This document shows, in pieces, positions 10,189 to 18,469 of a stretch of 64,000 bases of DNA (its first letter is position 1; every line of letters begins with the position of its first letter). The DNA lies in the NCBI GenBank assembly GCA_016717305.1, contig JADKFY010000003.1, positions 307,227 to 371,226 of the forward strand, written 5' to 3'. The position numbers were made by a program, and so were the translations under genes. This DNA comes from Flavobacteriales bacterium. GTDB lineage: Bacteria; Bacteroidota; Bacteroidia; Flavobacteriales_F; PHOS-HE28. The notes below the pieces were generated by a model that was given only the letters and a program-made list of their open reading frames with translations, was not told where the DNA came from and ran no database searches.

Positions 10189-10196
10189 GAAATTTA
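10189..10196 (-). promoter_or_regulatory. putative porV2 promoter -7 element
   Basis: TAAATTTC on the minus strand (7 of 8 to TAnnTTTG), with a TTG 22 bases upstream, in the 113-bp divergent gap between porV2 and pssA. It gives a leader of about 55 bases to the ATG at 10131. Confidence 0.3.
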
Positions 10197-10244
10197 CCAA
10201 CTTCCTTCGGTTGCCGATCAAGCTGGTAATTTGGCGGCCCCGAA

Positions 10245-11030
10245 ATGGCCATCCTCCCCCGTCTACCGGACCTACTAACGACCGCGAACCTATGCTGCGG
10301 GGTATTGTCCGTAATACTTGCCACCCAAGGAGAGCTAACAAGCGCCTGTTGGCTGGTTTTCGCGGGTGCATTCTTCGATGTGCTGGATGGTTTTGCAGCG
10401 CGTGCATTGGGCGGTGGCACACCCTTAGGTGCGCAGTTGGACAGCATGGCGGACATGATCACCTTCGGTATGGCGCCGGGCATGATCGCCGCCATACAGC
10501 CTTACAATGCCTTGCTGGCGTATGTGGGAAGCACGGAGCGGACCGCCTTCGACCTATTGAGCGAACCCTTATGGATGGCCATTGCCTGCGCCATGGTCAT
10601 TGCGATCGCTTCGGCTTGGCGCTTGGCCAAATTCAACAATGACGATCGGGAAACAACAGGGTTCTTCGGCTTGGCCACCCCGGCGAACGCTTTGCTCTGG
10701 GCCTCGTTCGGGTTGATCTCCTTGGGCGTGGGTATCATGCATGGCCCCATGGCATCGGGACCCGAGTTGTTGATCACGGAACTCACTGCTTCCGCCCCGG
10801 CGAAACTGGTACTGGCCGTTGCACTTGGCATTCTCATGCTTTCGGATCTTTCATTGCCGGGACTCAAGTTCAAACACTACCGATGGAAGGGGAACGAAGT
10901 GATCTACATCCTGCTTGGGCTGGGTGCAGTGCTGATCATGCTCTACGGAATTCTGGCCGTGCCATTGATCATGCTGGTGTATTTGGCAAGTCCTATTTGG
11001 GGCAAGGTCTTCAGTATGCCTACATCTTGA
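10245..11030 (+). CDS. pssA: CDP-diacylglycerol--serine O-phosphatidyltransferase
   Basis: Integral membrane enzyme that makes phosphatidylserine, the precursor of phosphatidylethanolamine. The CDP-alcohol phosphatidyltransferase signature D-G-x2-A-R-x8-G-x3-D-x3-D is complete in DGFAARALGG through AQLDSMADMITFG (about residues 48-74). Several hydrophobic helices follow. At 261 residues it matches the short Bacteroidota/Gram-positive type. It is divergent from porV2; purS follows on the same strand after 65 bp but has its own promoter-like element. The Gly-Ala rich N-terminal helix starts almost at once after the ATG, supporting this start. Confidence 0.92.
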   Translation: MAILPRLPDLLTTANLCCGVLSVILATQGELTSACWLVFAGAFFDVLDGFAARALGGGTPLGAQLDSMADMITFGMAPGMIAAIQPYNALLAYVGSTERTAFDLLSEPLWMAIACAMVIAIASAWRLAKFNNDDRETTGFFGLATPANALLWASFGLISLGVGIMHGPMASGPELLITELTASAPAKLVLAVALGILMLSDLSLPGLKFKHYRWKGNEVIYILLGLGAVLIMLYGILAVPLIMLVYLASPIWGKVFSMPTS

Positions 11031-11057
11031 TCCGAGCAGTACCTCCAACCTGTTCCA

Positions 11058-11065
11058 TACCTTCG
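11058..11065 (+). promoter_or_regulatory. putative purS promoter -7 element
   Basis: TACCTTCG, 7 of 8 to TAnnTTTG, 30 bp before the purS ATG. The identical octamer precedes rnd at 49071. No clear -33 TTG. Confidence 0.3.
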
Positions 11066-11095
11066 CTCGGCCAAAAAGGCCCTACTCGCACCTAG

Positions 11096-11347
11096 ATGAA
11101 AAGCTTCCGCGCCTCGATCGATGTAATGCCCCACGACAACCTGTTGGACCCGCAGGGTAAAGCAGTAGGCGACAGTATGCCGAACTTGGGTCTGGACATG
11201 ATCTCCAAAGTAAGGATCGGCAAACACATTACGCTGATCGTGGAAGCCAAGGACAAAAAGGCCGCAGAAGCCAAGGTGGAAGAGGCTTGTCAGAAACTGC
11301 TCGCCAACAAGGTGATGGAGAAGTATGAGTTCGCTGTTGAAGGCTAA
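11096..11347 (+). CDS. purS: phosphoribosylformylglycinamidine synthase subunit PurS
   Basis: Small (83 residues) structural subunit that bridges PurQ and PurL in the FGAM synthase complex of purine biosynthesis. The sequence KSFRASIDVMPHDNLLDPQG, then GKAVGDSMPNLGL and the acidic C-terminal helix EEACQKLLANKVMEKYEF match the PurS fold and length. PurQ and PurL are not adjacent, so it is a detached subunit gene here. The gap to lptB, which converges on it, is 73 bp. Confidence 0.9.
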   Translation: MKSFRASIDVMPHDNLLDPQGKAVGDSMPNLGLDMISKVRIGKHITLIVEAKDKKAAEAKVEEACQKLLANKVMEKYEFAVEG

Positions 11348-11420
11348 AAGAGTAACGGGTATAGTACCAGGTACATGGTACGCAGTGATCGGCACTTTAC
11401 TCTACGCCAGGTACTCTCTA

Positions 11421-12149
11421 CTAAGCCTTCTTCCTTAGCACGAAATTCTTGCCCAAGTATTTTTCACGCACTTCGGGGTCGCTCGCCAATTCCTCGGCTA
11501 CGCCTTGCTTTAGAATGCGGCCTTCATAGAGCAAGTATGCCCGATCGGTGATGCTCAGGGTTTCCTGCACGTTGTGGTCCGTGATCAGGATCCCGATGTT
11601 CTTCTCCTTCAGTTTGGCAACGATGCTTTGGATGTCCTCCACGGCAATGGGGTCCACGCCGGCGAAGGGTTCGTCCAATAGGATGAAGCGTGGTTCCGTG
11701 GCCAACGCACGGGCGATCTCGGTCCTTCTGCGCTCTCCACCACTGAGCACATCACCGAGGTTCTTACGCACATGTGTAAGGCTGAATTCATCCAAGAGCG
11801 ATTCGAGCTTTTCGGCTTGCTCCGCCTTGGTCCGATCGGTCATTTCCAGGATCGCACGAATGTTATCCTCCACGCTCAATTTACGGAACACACTGGCCTC
11901 TTGTGGCAAATAGCCGATCCCATTCTTGGCCCGTTTGTACATGGCCATGGTGGTAATGTCATCTGAATCGAGGAACACCTTTCCTTGATCGGGTTTCACC
12001 AACCCAACGATCATGTAGAAAGTGGTTGTTTTTCCAGCCCCGTTCGGACCCAGCAGTCCCACGATCTCTCCTTGTTCCACTTGCACGCTCACACCGTTCA
12101 CGACGGTGCGGCGCTTGTATTGTTTGAAAACATTTTCAGCACGCAGCAT
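11421..12149 (-). CDS. lptB: LPS export ABC transporter ATP-binding protein
   Basis: Cytoplasmic ATPase that powers lipopolysaccharide extraction through LptFG. Walker A GPNGAGKTT, the Q-loop in GYLPQEASVFRKLSV, signature LSGGERRR, Walker B FILLDEPFAGVDP and the switch HNVQE are all present. The start MLRAENVFKQYK and the length of 242 residues are those of LptB rather than a generic ABC subunit. The ATG lies 1 bp after the stop of the DUF5686 gene, so it is probably cotranscribed with that gene and tatC. Confidence 0.94.
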   Translation of the reverse strand: MLRAENVFKQYKRRTVVNGVSVQVEQGEIVGLLGPNGAGKTTTFYMIVGLVKPDQGKVFLDSDDITTMAMYKRAKNGIGYLPQEASVFRKLSVEDNIRAILEMTDRTKAEQAEKLESLLDEFSLTHVRKNLGDVLSGGERRRTEIARALATEPRFILLDEPFAGVDPIAVEDIQSIVAKLKEKNIGILITDHNVQETLSITDRAYLLYEGRILKQGVAEELASDPEVREKYLGKNFVLRKKA

Positions 12150-12150
12150 G

Positions 12151-13896
12151 TTAGAAGGTCACGTTCATCATGAACCGAAAGGCCCATAGTTTGGTGTTGG
12201 GGTGGTCCAAGTAAGCAATACGACGAACGGCATCCACACGGATGAATTTGAAGATGTTCTCGATGCCTGCGCTCACTTCCACGAAAGGGCCGCCACTAAG
12301 GTCGTACATGAACGGGAGAAGTTCCATTTCATTGCGGTTCTTGTCGTCCAAGCTACCCCAAACGGCCTTCGCCCCGACCACCTCACGCCACTTCAACTTG
12401 CGGAAGAACGGTACACGATTGAAGAATAGGCCATCGAAGTGATGATCCAACTCTCCACTCACGAACCGGTCACTGATGAACTCGAAGAAATTCATGGTAT
12501 TGAACGAGCCTTCGGTGTTGTAGAACGTTTCGTTGCCCGCGTGGATGATCAACAAAGGATACGGCAGCGTGCCGAAGACCTTTCCTGTTGTAAGGGTATA
12601 GCGGAAAAAGCCCAGTGCTCCGACCTGCACTCGCTGCTGCACCCGGGCCAGTAGGTTGGTGTAGTCGTATGCACCGTTCAGCAGCCCCTTGAAACCGTGG
12701 GTATATTGAACGCTGAGGACGGGGAAGCGCGTGCCGAGACTGACCCTGGTAAAATCGCCGGAAACGTACTTCTCTTTGAATGCGAACCGTGTTCCGAAAA
12801 CAACTTCCGCAGTTGTGATGCTGTTGATCAACTGGGGTTGGCGTTCATCATCAAAACCGACATAGGCCAACGTGCCACGTGCGTAGAGGGTCCGGTGTAA
12901 GAGCATGAGCGAACTGCTGAAACCCATGAACCACTCTCGTTCCAGTTGCACCCTGTACTCATCAACCAAAGTGAGCTTATTGTTGGGTGTTCGTCGGAAG
13001 GCGGAAGAAAGGATGTTATCCTGCCGGAACGCATTGGTGCTTTGGCCAAGTTGCTCAATGTCGCGTTTGAAATAGGCACCCAGGATCATGCGCGGTTCCT
13101 TGGAAATGAAACCACGGCCGCCGAAGCTGAACTTGAACTCCTGGTCCTTGGTACCATAAGCCCCGTAGGCTTCGAATTCCAAGGTCTTGCTGAACAGACT
13201 GCTTGTACGTGCGCCCATGCGGAACCGATGTCCTTCAACGGGATTGAAACTGTAGATCGTGAAATATGGCCCAAGCTCTAAGTAATTTAGCGGGTAATAG
13301 CCGGTAACCACGGTATTGACGATATCGAGATAGGTCCGGAAACGTGGGATCGACTTCATGGTATCCACCATGTGGTAGATCGCGTACTCCTTGGCCGATA
13401 GCGGCACATGCCGATGGGTGTCCCAATAATCGGCCCCTAAGCTCAAGGGGGCAATGTCCATTACGACTTCCTCGGCCCCTGAGTAGAACTCATCAGATTG
13501 AAACGCATTGATCTCGAAATTCTGATACGTGGCCGTGCGTCGTCCATAGAGACCTTGCACCTTGTTCTTATTGGGTTTACCGGTATCCTTCTTGGCGTTC
13601 AGGTCCACGACAAGTTCATCCTTGGTCAGCATCCAGACTTCGTTCTGCACCTGTTCATACTCCTGCTGAACCTTGAAACTTTCCACGAAATTGAGGTTGG
13701 CACCTTGGGCGATCCCGGCTTCGATCCGATGCACGGCATAGGTGGTATCATTGATCCACATTTCGCCCTTGAAGGCGAGCTCTTGGACCCGTTTGGGTTT
13801 GAATTCCAACTTATAGCACCAGTACTTACCGACGTAAGCGCTATCGGTCAAATAGTAATCGTAGAATCCCTTACCTCCATCGGCGATCGGGCTCAC
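12151..13896 (-). CDS. DUF5686 protein, C-terminal part (frameshifted from 13893-14642)
   Basis: Second part of a CarboxypepD_reg-like/DUF5686 outer-membrane protein. As an isolated frame it would start at a GTG (VSPIADGGKGFYDYY), but that sequence continues the family motif (L/F)G(K/R)NFVSPI, whose first half lies in the other frame. The region contains YKLEFKPKRVQELAF and a long beta-barrel-like C-terminus ending FRFMMNVTF, as expected for DUF5686. The two frames overlap as GTGA. Restoring one G at 13907-13908 (CC to CCC on the plus strand) joins them as VILGRNFVSP. It is either one gene with an indel or a genuinely split, translationally coupled pair. Function of the family is not established. 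Confidence 0.8.
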   Translation of the reverse strand: MSPIADGGKGFYDYYLTDSAYVGKYWCYKLEFKPKRVQELAFKGEMWINDTTYAVHRIEAGIAQGANLNFVESFKVQQEYEQVQNEVWMLTKDELVVDLNAKKDTGKPNKNKVQGLYGRRTATYQNFEINAFQSDEFYSGAEEVVMDIAPLSLGADYWDTHRHVPLSAKEYAIYHMVDTMKSIPRFRTYLDIVNTVVTGYYPLNYLELGPYFTIYSFNPVEGHRFRMGARTSSLFSKTLEFEAYGAYGTKDQEFKFSFGGRGFISKEPRMILGAYFKRDIEQLGQSTNAFRQDNILSSAFRRTPNNKLTLVDEYRVQLEREWFMGFSSSLMLLHRTLYARGTLAYVGFDDERQPQLINSITTAEVVFGTRFAFKEKYVSGDFTRVSLGTRFPVLSVQYTHGFKGLLNGAYDYTNLLARVQQRVQVGALGFFRYTLTTGKVFGTLPYPLLIIHAGNETFYNTEGSFNTMNFFEFISDRFVSGELDHHFDGLFFNRVPFFRKLKWREVVGAKAVWGSLDDKNRNEMELLPFMYDLSGGPFVEVSAGIENIFKFIRVDAVRRIAYLDHPNTKLWAFRFMMNVTF

Positions 13897-14642
13897 GAAA
13901 TTCCGTCCAAGATCACTAGGAAATTATCGTAGATGTTCACGTTCTGGTACATGTCGCCCATGAATTGTGAAACGCTTTCATTCTCCACCCCGCTCACCTT
14001 GGTCCCGTGTATGAACTCCTTTCGGGTCTTGGGTTGTTGGCGGTAATACACGTCCGAAAGGGTCTCCGTCATGAAGATCGGCAGGTACGGCTTGGAGTCG
14101 GTGCTATCGATGTTTTCAAAAATGAATGCGAAGGGTTTGAAGAGTTTCTTTTGGGTGAATTCCTCGGTAATGTTGTTGAGGTCGAACTCCACCTTGTTAT
14201 AGGCTTCGTAATTGTAGGCTTCCAGCTTCTCCCGATTGTTGGTAGGCTTGTGCTGGACCACTCTACGCAAGATGGTGAACGCCGGATTTTCGTCAGGTGG
14301 CCGAATGATCACCTCTGTCAATTCCACTGAACTGGGTTGTAGTGCGATATCGACCACCTGTGCCTTGTCCTTCTTCACAGCGAAAGTGCGCGGTAGGTAG
14401 CCCACGAAGCTGGCCCGAATGGAGTCCGTAGCATAGTAGGTTTCGAAAGCGTACTTGCCCTCCATATCGGAAGTGGTGCCGATCCTGCTATCGATAAAAG
14501 CGATATTCACGAATGGCAGGGTCTCGCCGGTTTTGGCATCGGTCACACTTCCGGAAATACGCGTGGTCTGGGCCGAAGCATGTAGCCCTATCAACAAGCC
14601 AAGGGCGATCAGGAACCGTTTGTACACTGCGGTCCTGACCAT
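13893..14642 (-). CDS. DUF5686 protein, N-terminal part (frameshifted)
   Basis: First part of the same gene. It has a signal peptide (FLIALGLLIGLHASAQ) and a carboxypeptidase-regulatory-like domain starting TRISGSVTDAKTGETLPFVN, about residues 27-110. The beginning of DUF5686 follows, with NPAFTILRRVV and PYLPIFMTETLSDVYYR. It ends prematurely after NIYDNFLVILDGIS. The ATG overlaps the tatC stop as TAATG. In relatives this domain continues without interruption into the barrel, so the stop here comes from a missing base. The CarboxypepD_reg-like plus barrel layout is typical of Bacteroidota outer-membrane proteins. Confidence 0.82.
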   Translation of the reverse strand: MVRTAVYKRFLIALGLLIGLHASAQTTRISGSVTDAKTGETLPFVNIAFIDSRIGTTSDMEGKYAFETYYATDSIRASFVGYLPRTFAVKKDKAQVVDIALQPSSVELTEVIIRPPDENPAFTILRRVVQHKPTNNREKLEAYNYEAYNKVEFDLNNITEEFTQKKLFKPFAFIFENIDSTDSKPYLPIFMTETLSDVYYRQQPKTRKEFIHGTKVSGVENESVSQFMGDMYQNVNIYDNFLVILDGIS

Positions 14643-15493
14643 TATTTCACCATGCCGGGAATAGCCGCGATCGAGTTGCGCTGCCGTCGTTCCATATGCC
14701 GTAAGGTACGAGCGGAGAGTAGGATACCGAACTCGTACAAACCCATCAATGGCAAAGCGACAACGACCTGGCTCACCACATCAGGAGGCGTTAAAATGGC
14801 GGAAATGATCAAAAGGCCAACAAAAGCGTGTTTTCGATACGTTCGGAGAACAGCAGGACCCACGATACCTGCTTTTGTAAGGAACAGGATCACCAACGGC
14901 ATCTCGAATACCACCCCGGTCCAAAGGGTAACGGAAGTAACCATGGAGATATAGCTATCGAGCGCCACTGTGTTGTGTACGGAAGCACTCACTTGGTAGG
15001 TTCCGAAGAACTGGATGCTTAGGGGTGCGAGTACAAAATAACCAAAGGCCACACCCAGAAGGAACAGTACAGTGGCGAAGCCCACCATTCCCCGAAGGGA
15101 CTTGCGTTCGGAGGGGTGCAGGCCGGGGCCGATAAAGCGCCAGACCTCCCAGATGATGTAAGGGAAAGCGATAATGAGCCCGACCACGAAGGACACCATG
15201 AGATGGGTGAAGAACTGCCCGCTCATACTGATGTTCTGAAGATCTAGCGCCAAATTCCCCGGACACAAACTATCGTTCATGCCAATTGCTCGACCCAAGG
15301 CGCAGAAAGCACGGTACGTAATGAATGTGGGCTCCTTCGGCACCAGCACGATCTTGTCGAATACAAAGTCCTTTGCAATGAATGCTGCGGTCATGCCGAC
15401 AGCAATGGCCATGGCACTGCGCACCAAGGTCCAACGGAGCTCTTCCAGATGCTCCAGGAAAGTCATTTCCGGACTATTGTTGGGGGTAGCCAA
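14642..15493 (-). CDS. tatC: Sec-independent protein translocase subunit TatC
   Basis: Inner-membrane receptor of the twin-arginine export pathway. The N-terminus MTFLEHLEELRWTL, the first periplasmic loop, FPYIIWEVWRFIGPGLHPSERK and SAILTPPDVVSQ with six hydrophobic segments define TatC. The longest frame starts at a TTG (15493); an ATG at 15466 (MTFLEHL) is an alternative close to the usual family start. The TAnnTTTG element TATCTTTG lies just upstream. TatA/B are not in the window. It overlaps the next gene as TAATG, so tatC, the DUF5686 gene and lptB form one unit. Confidence 0.94.
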   Translation of the reverse strand: MATPNNSPEMTFLEHLEELRWTLVRSAMAIAVGMTAAFIAKDFVFDKIVLVPKEPTFITYRAFCALGRAIGMNDSLCPGNLALDLQNISMSGQFFTHLMVSFVVGLIIAFPYIIWEVWRFIGPGLHPSERKSLRGMVGFATVLFLLGVAFGYFVLAPLSIQFFGTYQVSASVHNTVALDSYISMVTSVTLWTGVVFEMPLVILFLTKAGIVGPAVLRTYRKHAFVGLLIISAILTPPDVVSQVVVALPLMGLYEFGILLSARTLRHMERRQRNSIAAIPGMVK

Positions 15494-15515
15494 TGGTGTG
15501 GGGCGTGCGCTGGCC

Positions 15516-15523
15516 CAAAGATA
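15516..15523 (-). promoter_or_regulatory. putative tatC promoter -7 element
   Basis: TATCTTTG on the minus strand, a perfect TAnnTTTG match, ending 22 bp before the TTG start (or 49 bp before the ATG) of tatC. Confidence 0.45.
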
Positions 15524-15760
15524 ACCGGGGCAAAAGGTAGTAAGGGAGGTTGTTTGGTTGAAGGCTGTTCCGGGAGGTGGCCCGGAATGACAGGTTGTGG
15601 GGTTGTGGGTCGGGGGTTTGCTATTGGCTTCCAGCTACTAACTAGTTGATCCGCCGAGAACAAATAGCCAGTAGCCAACAGCCACAGGCCACTGGCAAAG
15701 GACTCTCGTGAGCCGTTCGGCCCGGTTCCTCGGGTCTTAACAAAAGATGGTCTGATCTTG

Positions 15761-15793
15761 TTGTCGCCAGCAACTTCAGATATGCTACATTTA
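15761..15793 (+). promoter_or_regulatory. putative recQ promoter
   Basis: TTG at 15761 followed after 22 bases by TACATTTA (15786-15793), 7 of 8 to TAnnTTTG, placed 46 bp before the recQ ATG. Confidence 0.4.
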
Positions 15794-15839
15794 AGCATTC
15801 AAATACCAAAGACGCGGTCCCGCTCCGGTCGCACAGATC

Positions 15840-18023
15840 ATGATCAACGTAGAGACAACACCCAAGGATGCCCTAGAGCAATTCTTCGGATTTACCAAGT
15901 TCAAAGGTGAACAAGAGTCCATTATACAAAGCGTCCTCGACGGGAAGAACACCTTTGTAATAATGCCCACCGGCGGCGGAAAGAGCCTTTGCTACCAGCT
16001 GCCGGCCCTAATGAGCGAGGGCACTGCGATCGTGGTGAGCCCGTTGATCGCTCTTATGAAGAACCAGGTCGATGCCATCCGTGGGTTCAGCTCCGAGGAA
16101 GGCATAGCGCACTTTCTCAACAGTTCCCTTACGCGGAATGAATCCATGCGGGTCCGCGAAGACATCAAGGCCGGCCGCACGAAGATCCTGTATGTAGCCC
16201 CTGAGAGCCTGACGAAGAAAGAGAACGTCGAATTCCTCAGTGAGATCAAGATCAGCTTCTTCGCGATCGACGAGGCGCATTGTATCAGTGAGTGGGGCCA
16301 TGATTTCCGCCCGGAATACCGTCGCTTGCGCACGATCTTCGACGAGATCAAGCGCGTACCTGTTATCGCCCTTACCGCTACGGCCACAGAGAAAGTACAG
16401 GAGGACATCCTGAAGAACCTCGACATACCAGGAGCTGTCACCTACAAGGCTTCCTTCAACCGGCCGAACCTGTATTACGAGGTACGCCCCAAGCGTGATG
16501 TGGCCCGGGAGATCACCCGGTTCGTGAAACAACATAGCGGTCGCAGCGGGATCATCTATTGCCTCAGCAGAAAGAAGGTGGAAGAAGTTGCTGAGACCTT
16601 GAGCGTGAACGGGATCAAAGCCTTGGCCTACCATGCAGGTATGGATGCCTCCCAACGTGCCCGACATCAGGACATGTTCCTGATGGAAGATGTGGACGTG
16701 ATCGTGGCCACCATCGCCTTCGGGATGGGTATTGACAAGCCGGATGTCCGATTCGTGATCCACCACGACATTCCTAAAAGCCTAGAGAGCTACTATCAGG
16801 AAACAGGACGTGGTGGCCGCGATGGAGGTGAAGGCAAGTGCGTGACCTTCTATAGTTACAAGGACATCGAGAAGTTGGAGAAATTCCTTCAGGGGAAACC
16901 TGTGGCCGAGCAGGAGATCGGCAAACAGCTGTTGCAGGATACCGTGAGTTACGCCGAGACCAGCATGTGCCGTCGCAAGTATCTGCTTCACTACTTCGGT
17001 GAAGAAATGAAGGGCAACGATTGTGGGAATTGCGATAATTGCTTGGACCCGCAAGCCACATTCGAGGGCAAAGAAGATCTTGTTCAACTGTTGGAGGCCA
17101 TTGTGGAAAGCAAGGAAAGACATCGCGCGAAATTCATCTGTGATCTGATCACGGGTACGGAGACTTCCGAGATGAAGACGTACAAGGGCGATGCCATGAA
17201 GAGTTACGGCAAAGGCTCAGAGAAGACAACGCAGCATTGGCTTGCTGTCTTGCGGCAGGCTCTTGTGCAAGGCTTCCTGCATAAGGACATTGAAAGCTAC
17301 GGTAACCTCAGCCTTACGGAACAAGGCAAGAAATACCTGAAAAAGCCGACATCCATCAAATTCGCAGTGGAGCGCGATTACAGCGATGTGGACACGGTCA
17401 ATGATGAGGGACCGAGTGCACGGACCACAGCGGCCGATGAGCGACTGATGAAAATGTTGCGCGACTTACGCCAACAGGTCGCCAAAAAGCAAAAGCTGCC
17501 ACCATACGTGATCTTCCAGGATCCGAGCCTGGAGGAGATGACGATGCGCTACCCGATGACCATTGACGAACTAACACAAGTTTCGGGAGTGGGTCCAGGC
17601 AAGGCGAACAAGTACGGCAAACCTTTCGTTGAGCTGATCGCAGCTTACGTGGACGAACACGACATCGAACGGGAAGATGAGGTACAGGTCCGTTCCGTGG
17701 TGAAAAAGAGCGGCAATAAGGTGCACATCATCCAGAACATCGATAAACGCTTATCGTTGGAATCGATCGCCAAGGCCAAGGGCTTGACGATGCCCGATCT
17801 AATGACCGAGTTGGAGAGCATTGTACAGAGCGGGACCAAGTTGGACATCAACTACTACATCGACGAGCAATTGGAAGCTGATTCGCAGGACGAGATCATG
17901 GATTACTTCCGTGAAAGCGAAACGGATGATCTGGAAACGGCCCATCAGGAAATGGACGGATCTTACAGTGAAGATGAATTGCGTTTGGTCCGGTTGCGTT
18001 TCATGAGCGAGGTTGCCAACTAA
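15840..18023 (+). CDS. recQ: ATP-dependent DNA helicase RecQ
   Basis: 3'-5' DNA helicase of recombination and repair. Walker A PTGGGKS at residues 43-49, the DEAH box D144-H147 in AIDEAHCISEWGHDFRPEYR, and motif VI QETGRGGRDG are present. The RQC zinc site CRRKYLLHYFGE...CGNCDNC follows, then the winged-helix region and an HRDC domain (DPSLEEMTMRYP to QVSGVGPGKANKYG). After the HRDC a further ~110-residue tail with an acidic end is present, as in other Bacteroidota RecQ proteins of about 730 residues. It stands alone, with a 71-bp gap to the next small gene. Confidence 0.96.
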   Translation: MINVETTPKDALEQFFGFTKFKGEQESIIQSVLDGKNTFVIMPTGGGKSLCYQLPALMSEGTAIVVSPLIALMKNQVDAIRGFSSEEGIAHFLNSSLTRNESMRVREDIKAGRTKILYVAPESLTKKENVEFLSEIKISFFAIDEAHCISEWGHDFRPEYRRLRTIFDEIKRVPVIALTATATEKVQEDILKNLDIPGAVTYKASFNRPNLYYEVRPKRDVAREITRFVKQHSGRSGIIYCLSRKKVEEVAETLSVNGIKALAYHAGMDASQRARHQDMFLMEDVDVIVATIAFGMGIDKPDVRFVIHHDIPKSLESYYQETGRGGRDGGEGKCVTFYSYKDIEKLEKFLQGKPVAEQEIGKQLLQDTVSYAETSMCRRKYLLHYFGEEMKGNDCGNCDNCLDPQATFEGKEDLVQLLEAIVESKERHRAKFICDLITGTETSEMKTYKGDAMKSYGKGSEKTTQHWLAVLRQALVQGFLHKDIESYGNLSLTEQGKKYLKKPTSIKFAVERDYSDVDTVNDEGPSARTTAADERLMKMLRDLRQQVAKKQKLPPYVIFQDPSLEEMTMRYPMTIDELTQVSGVGPGKANKYGKPFVELIAAYVDEHDIEREDEVQVRSVVKKSGNKVHIIQNIDKRLSLESIAKAKGLTMPDLMTELESIVQSGTKLDINYYIDEQLEADSQDEIMDYFRESETDDLETAHQEMDGSYSEDELRLVRLRFMSEVAN

Positions 18024-18094
18024 GTTGAGGTTGAGGTTTGAGGGGTTGGGAAGTTGTGGATTGAATTTGTTACCCCCCACTTCTCAATTTCTTC

Positions 18095-18469
18095 ATGAAC
18101 CATCTTCTCGATCGATCACCTTTCCCCACACCGATGAGCCCGAACGAACTAAGCCTCGTTGCCAAGCACGTTATGAAGTTGCTCGTTGAGCGGCGCTTTG
18201 ACGAGTTGGAAACCGCAACGAACGGAAAGCGTTTGAGCGCCGATGATATCGAAGGTGCGGTGGACGATATCGGTGGTAAATTGGTGATGCCACCGGAGCC
18301 GAGCTGGAAAGACCTTCGGATCACACCTGTGCGCAATTGGCAAGGTGCTTTCGCATTGGTGCTTCAACTCTGGACTGCGAATGGTCGTACCCCGCACTCT
18401 GTTGAACTAACGGTACACACGAAGAACGGCGAGCCGGTGATCGAGCTGGACGACATCATTGTTCAGTGA
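18095..18469 (+). CDS. conserved hypothetical small protein
   Basis: A 124-residue cytoplasmic protein that I do not assign to a function. It has no signal peptide or membrane helix. The N-terminal half is helical (SPNELSLVAKHVMKLLVERRFDELE) and the C-terminal half looks like a beta-sheet domain (GAFALVLQLWTANG, HSVELTVHTKNGEPVIELDDI). An ATG at 18134 (MSPNELS) is an alternative, perhaps better, start because the first 13 residues look like leader sequence. The stop abuts, end to end, the stop of the convergent amidohydrolase gene. Confidence 0.65.
   Translation: MNHLLDRSPFPTPMSPNELSLVAKHVMKLLVERRFDELETATNGKRLSADDIEGAVDDIGGKLVMPPEPSWKDLRITPVRNWQGAFALVLQLWTANGRTPHSVELTVHTKNGEPVIELDDIIVQ

Larger units (their letters stand above)
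15494..15839. other. divergent tatC/recQ intergenic region
   Basis: 346 bp without a gene. It holds a tatC promoter-like element near its left end, a recQ promoter-like element near its right end, and between them an imperfect inverted repeat. GGCTTCCAGCTA at about 15626-15637 pairs loosely with the reverse complement of TAGCCAGTAGCC near 15665-15676. The surrounding purine-rich stretch (GGTTGTGGGGTTGTGGG) shows no coding signal. Confidence 0.6.

Noticed and set aside
18024..18094. GT-rich stretch after recQ as a terminator or small RNA
   Set aside because: No stable stem followed by a T-run is visible.
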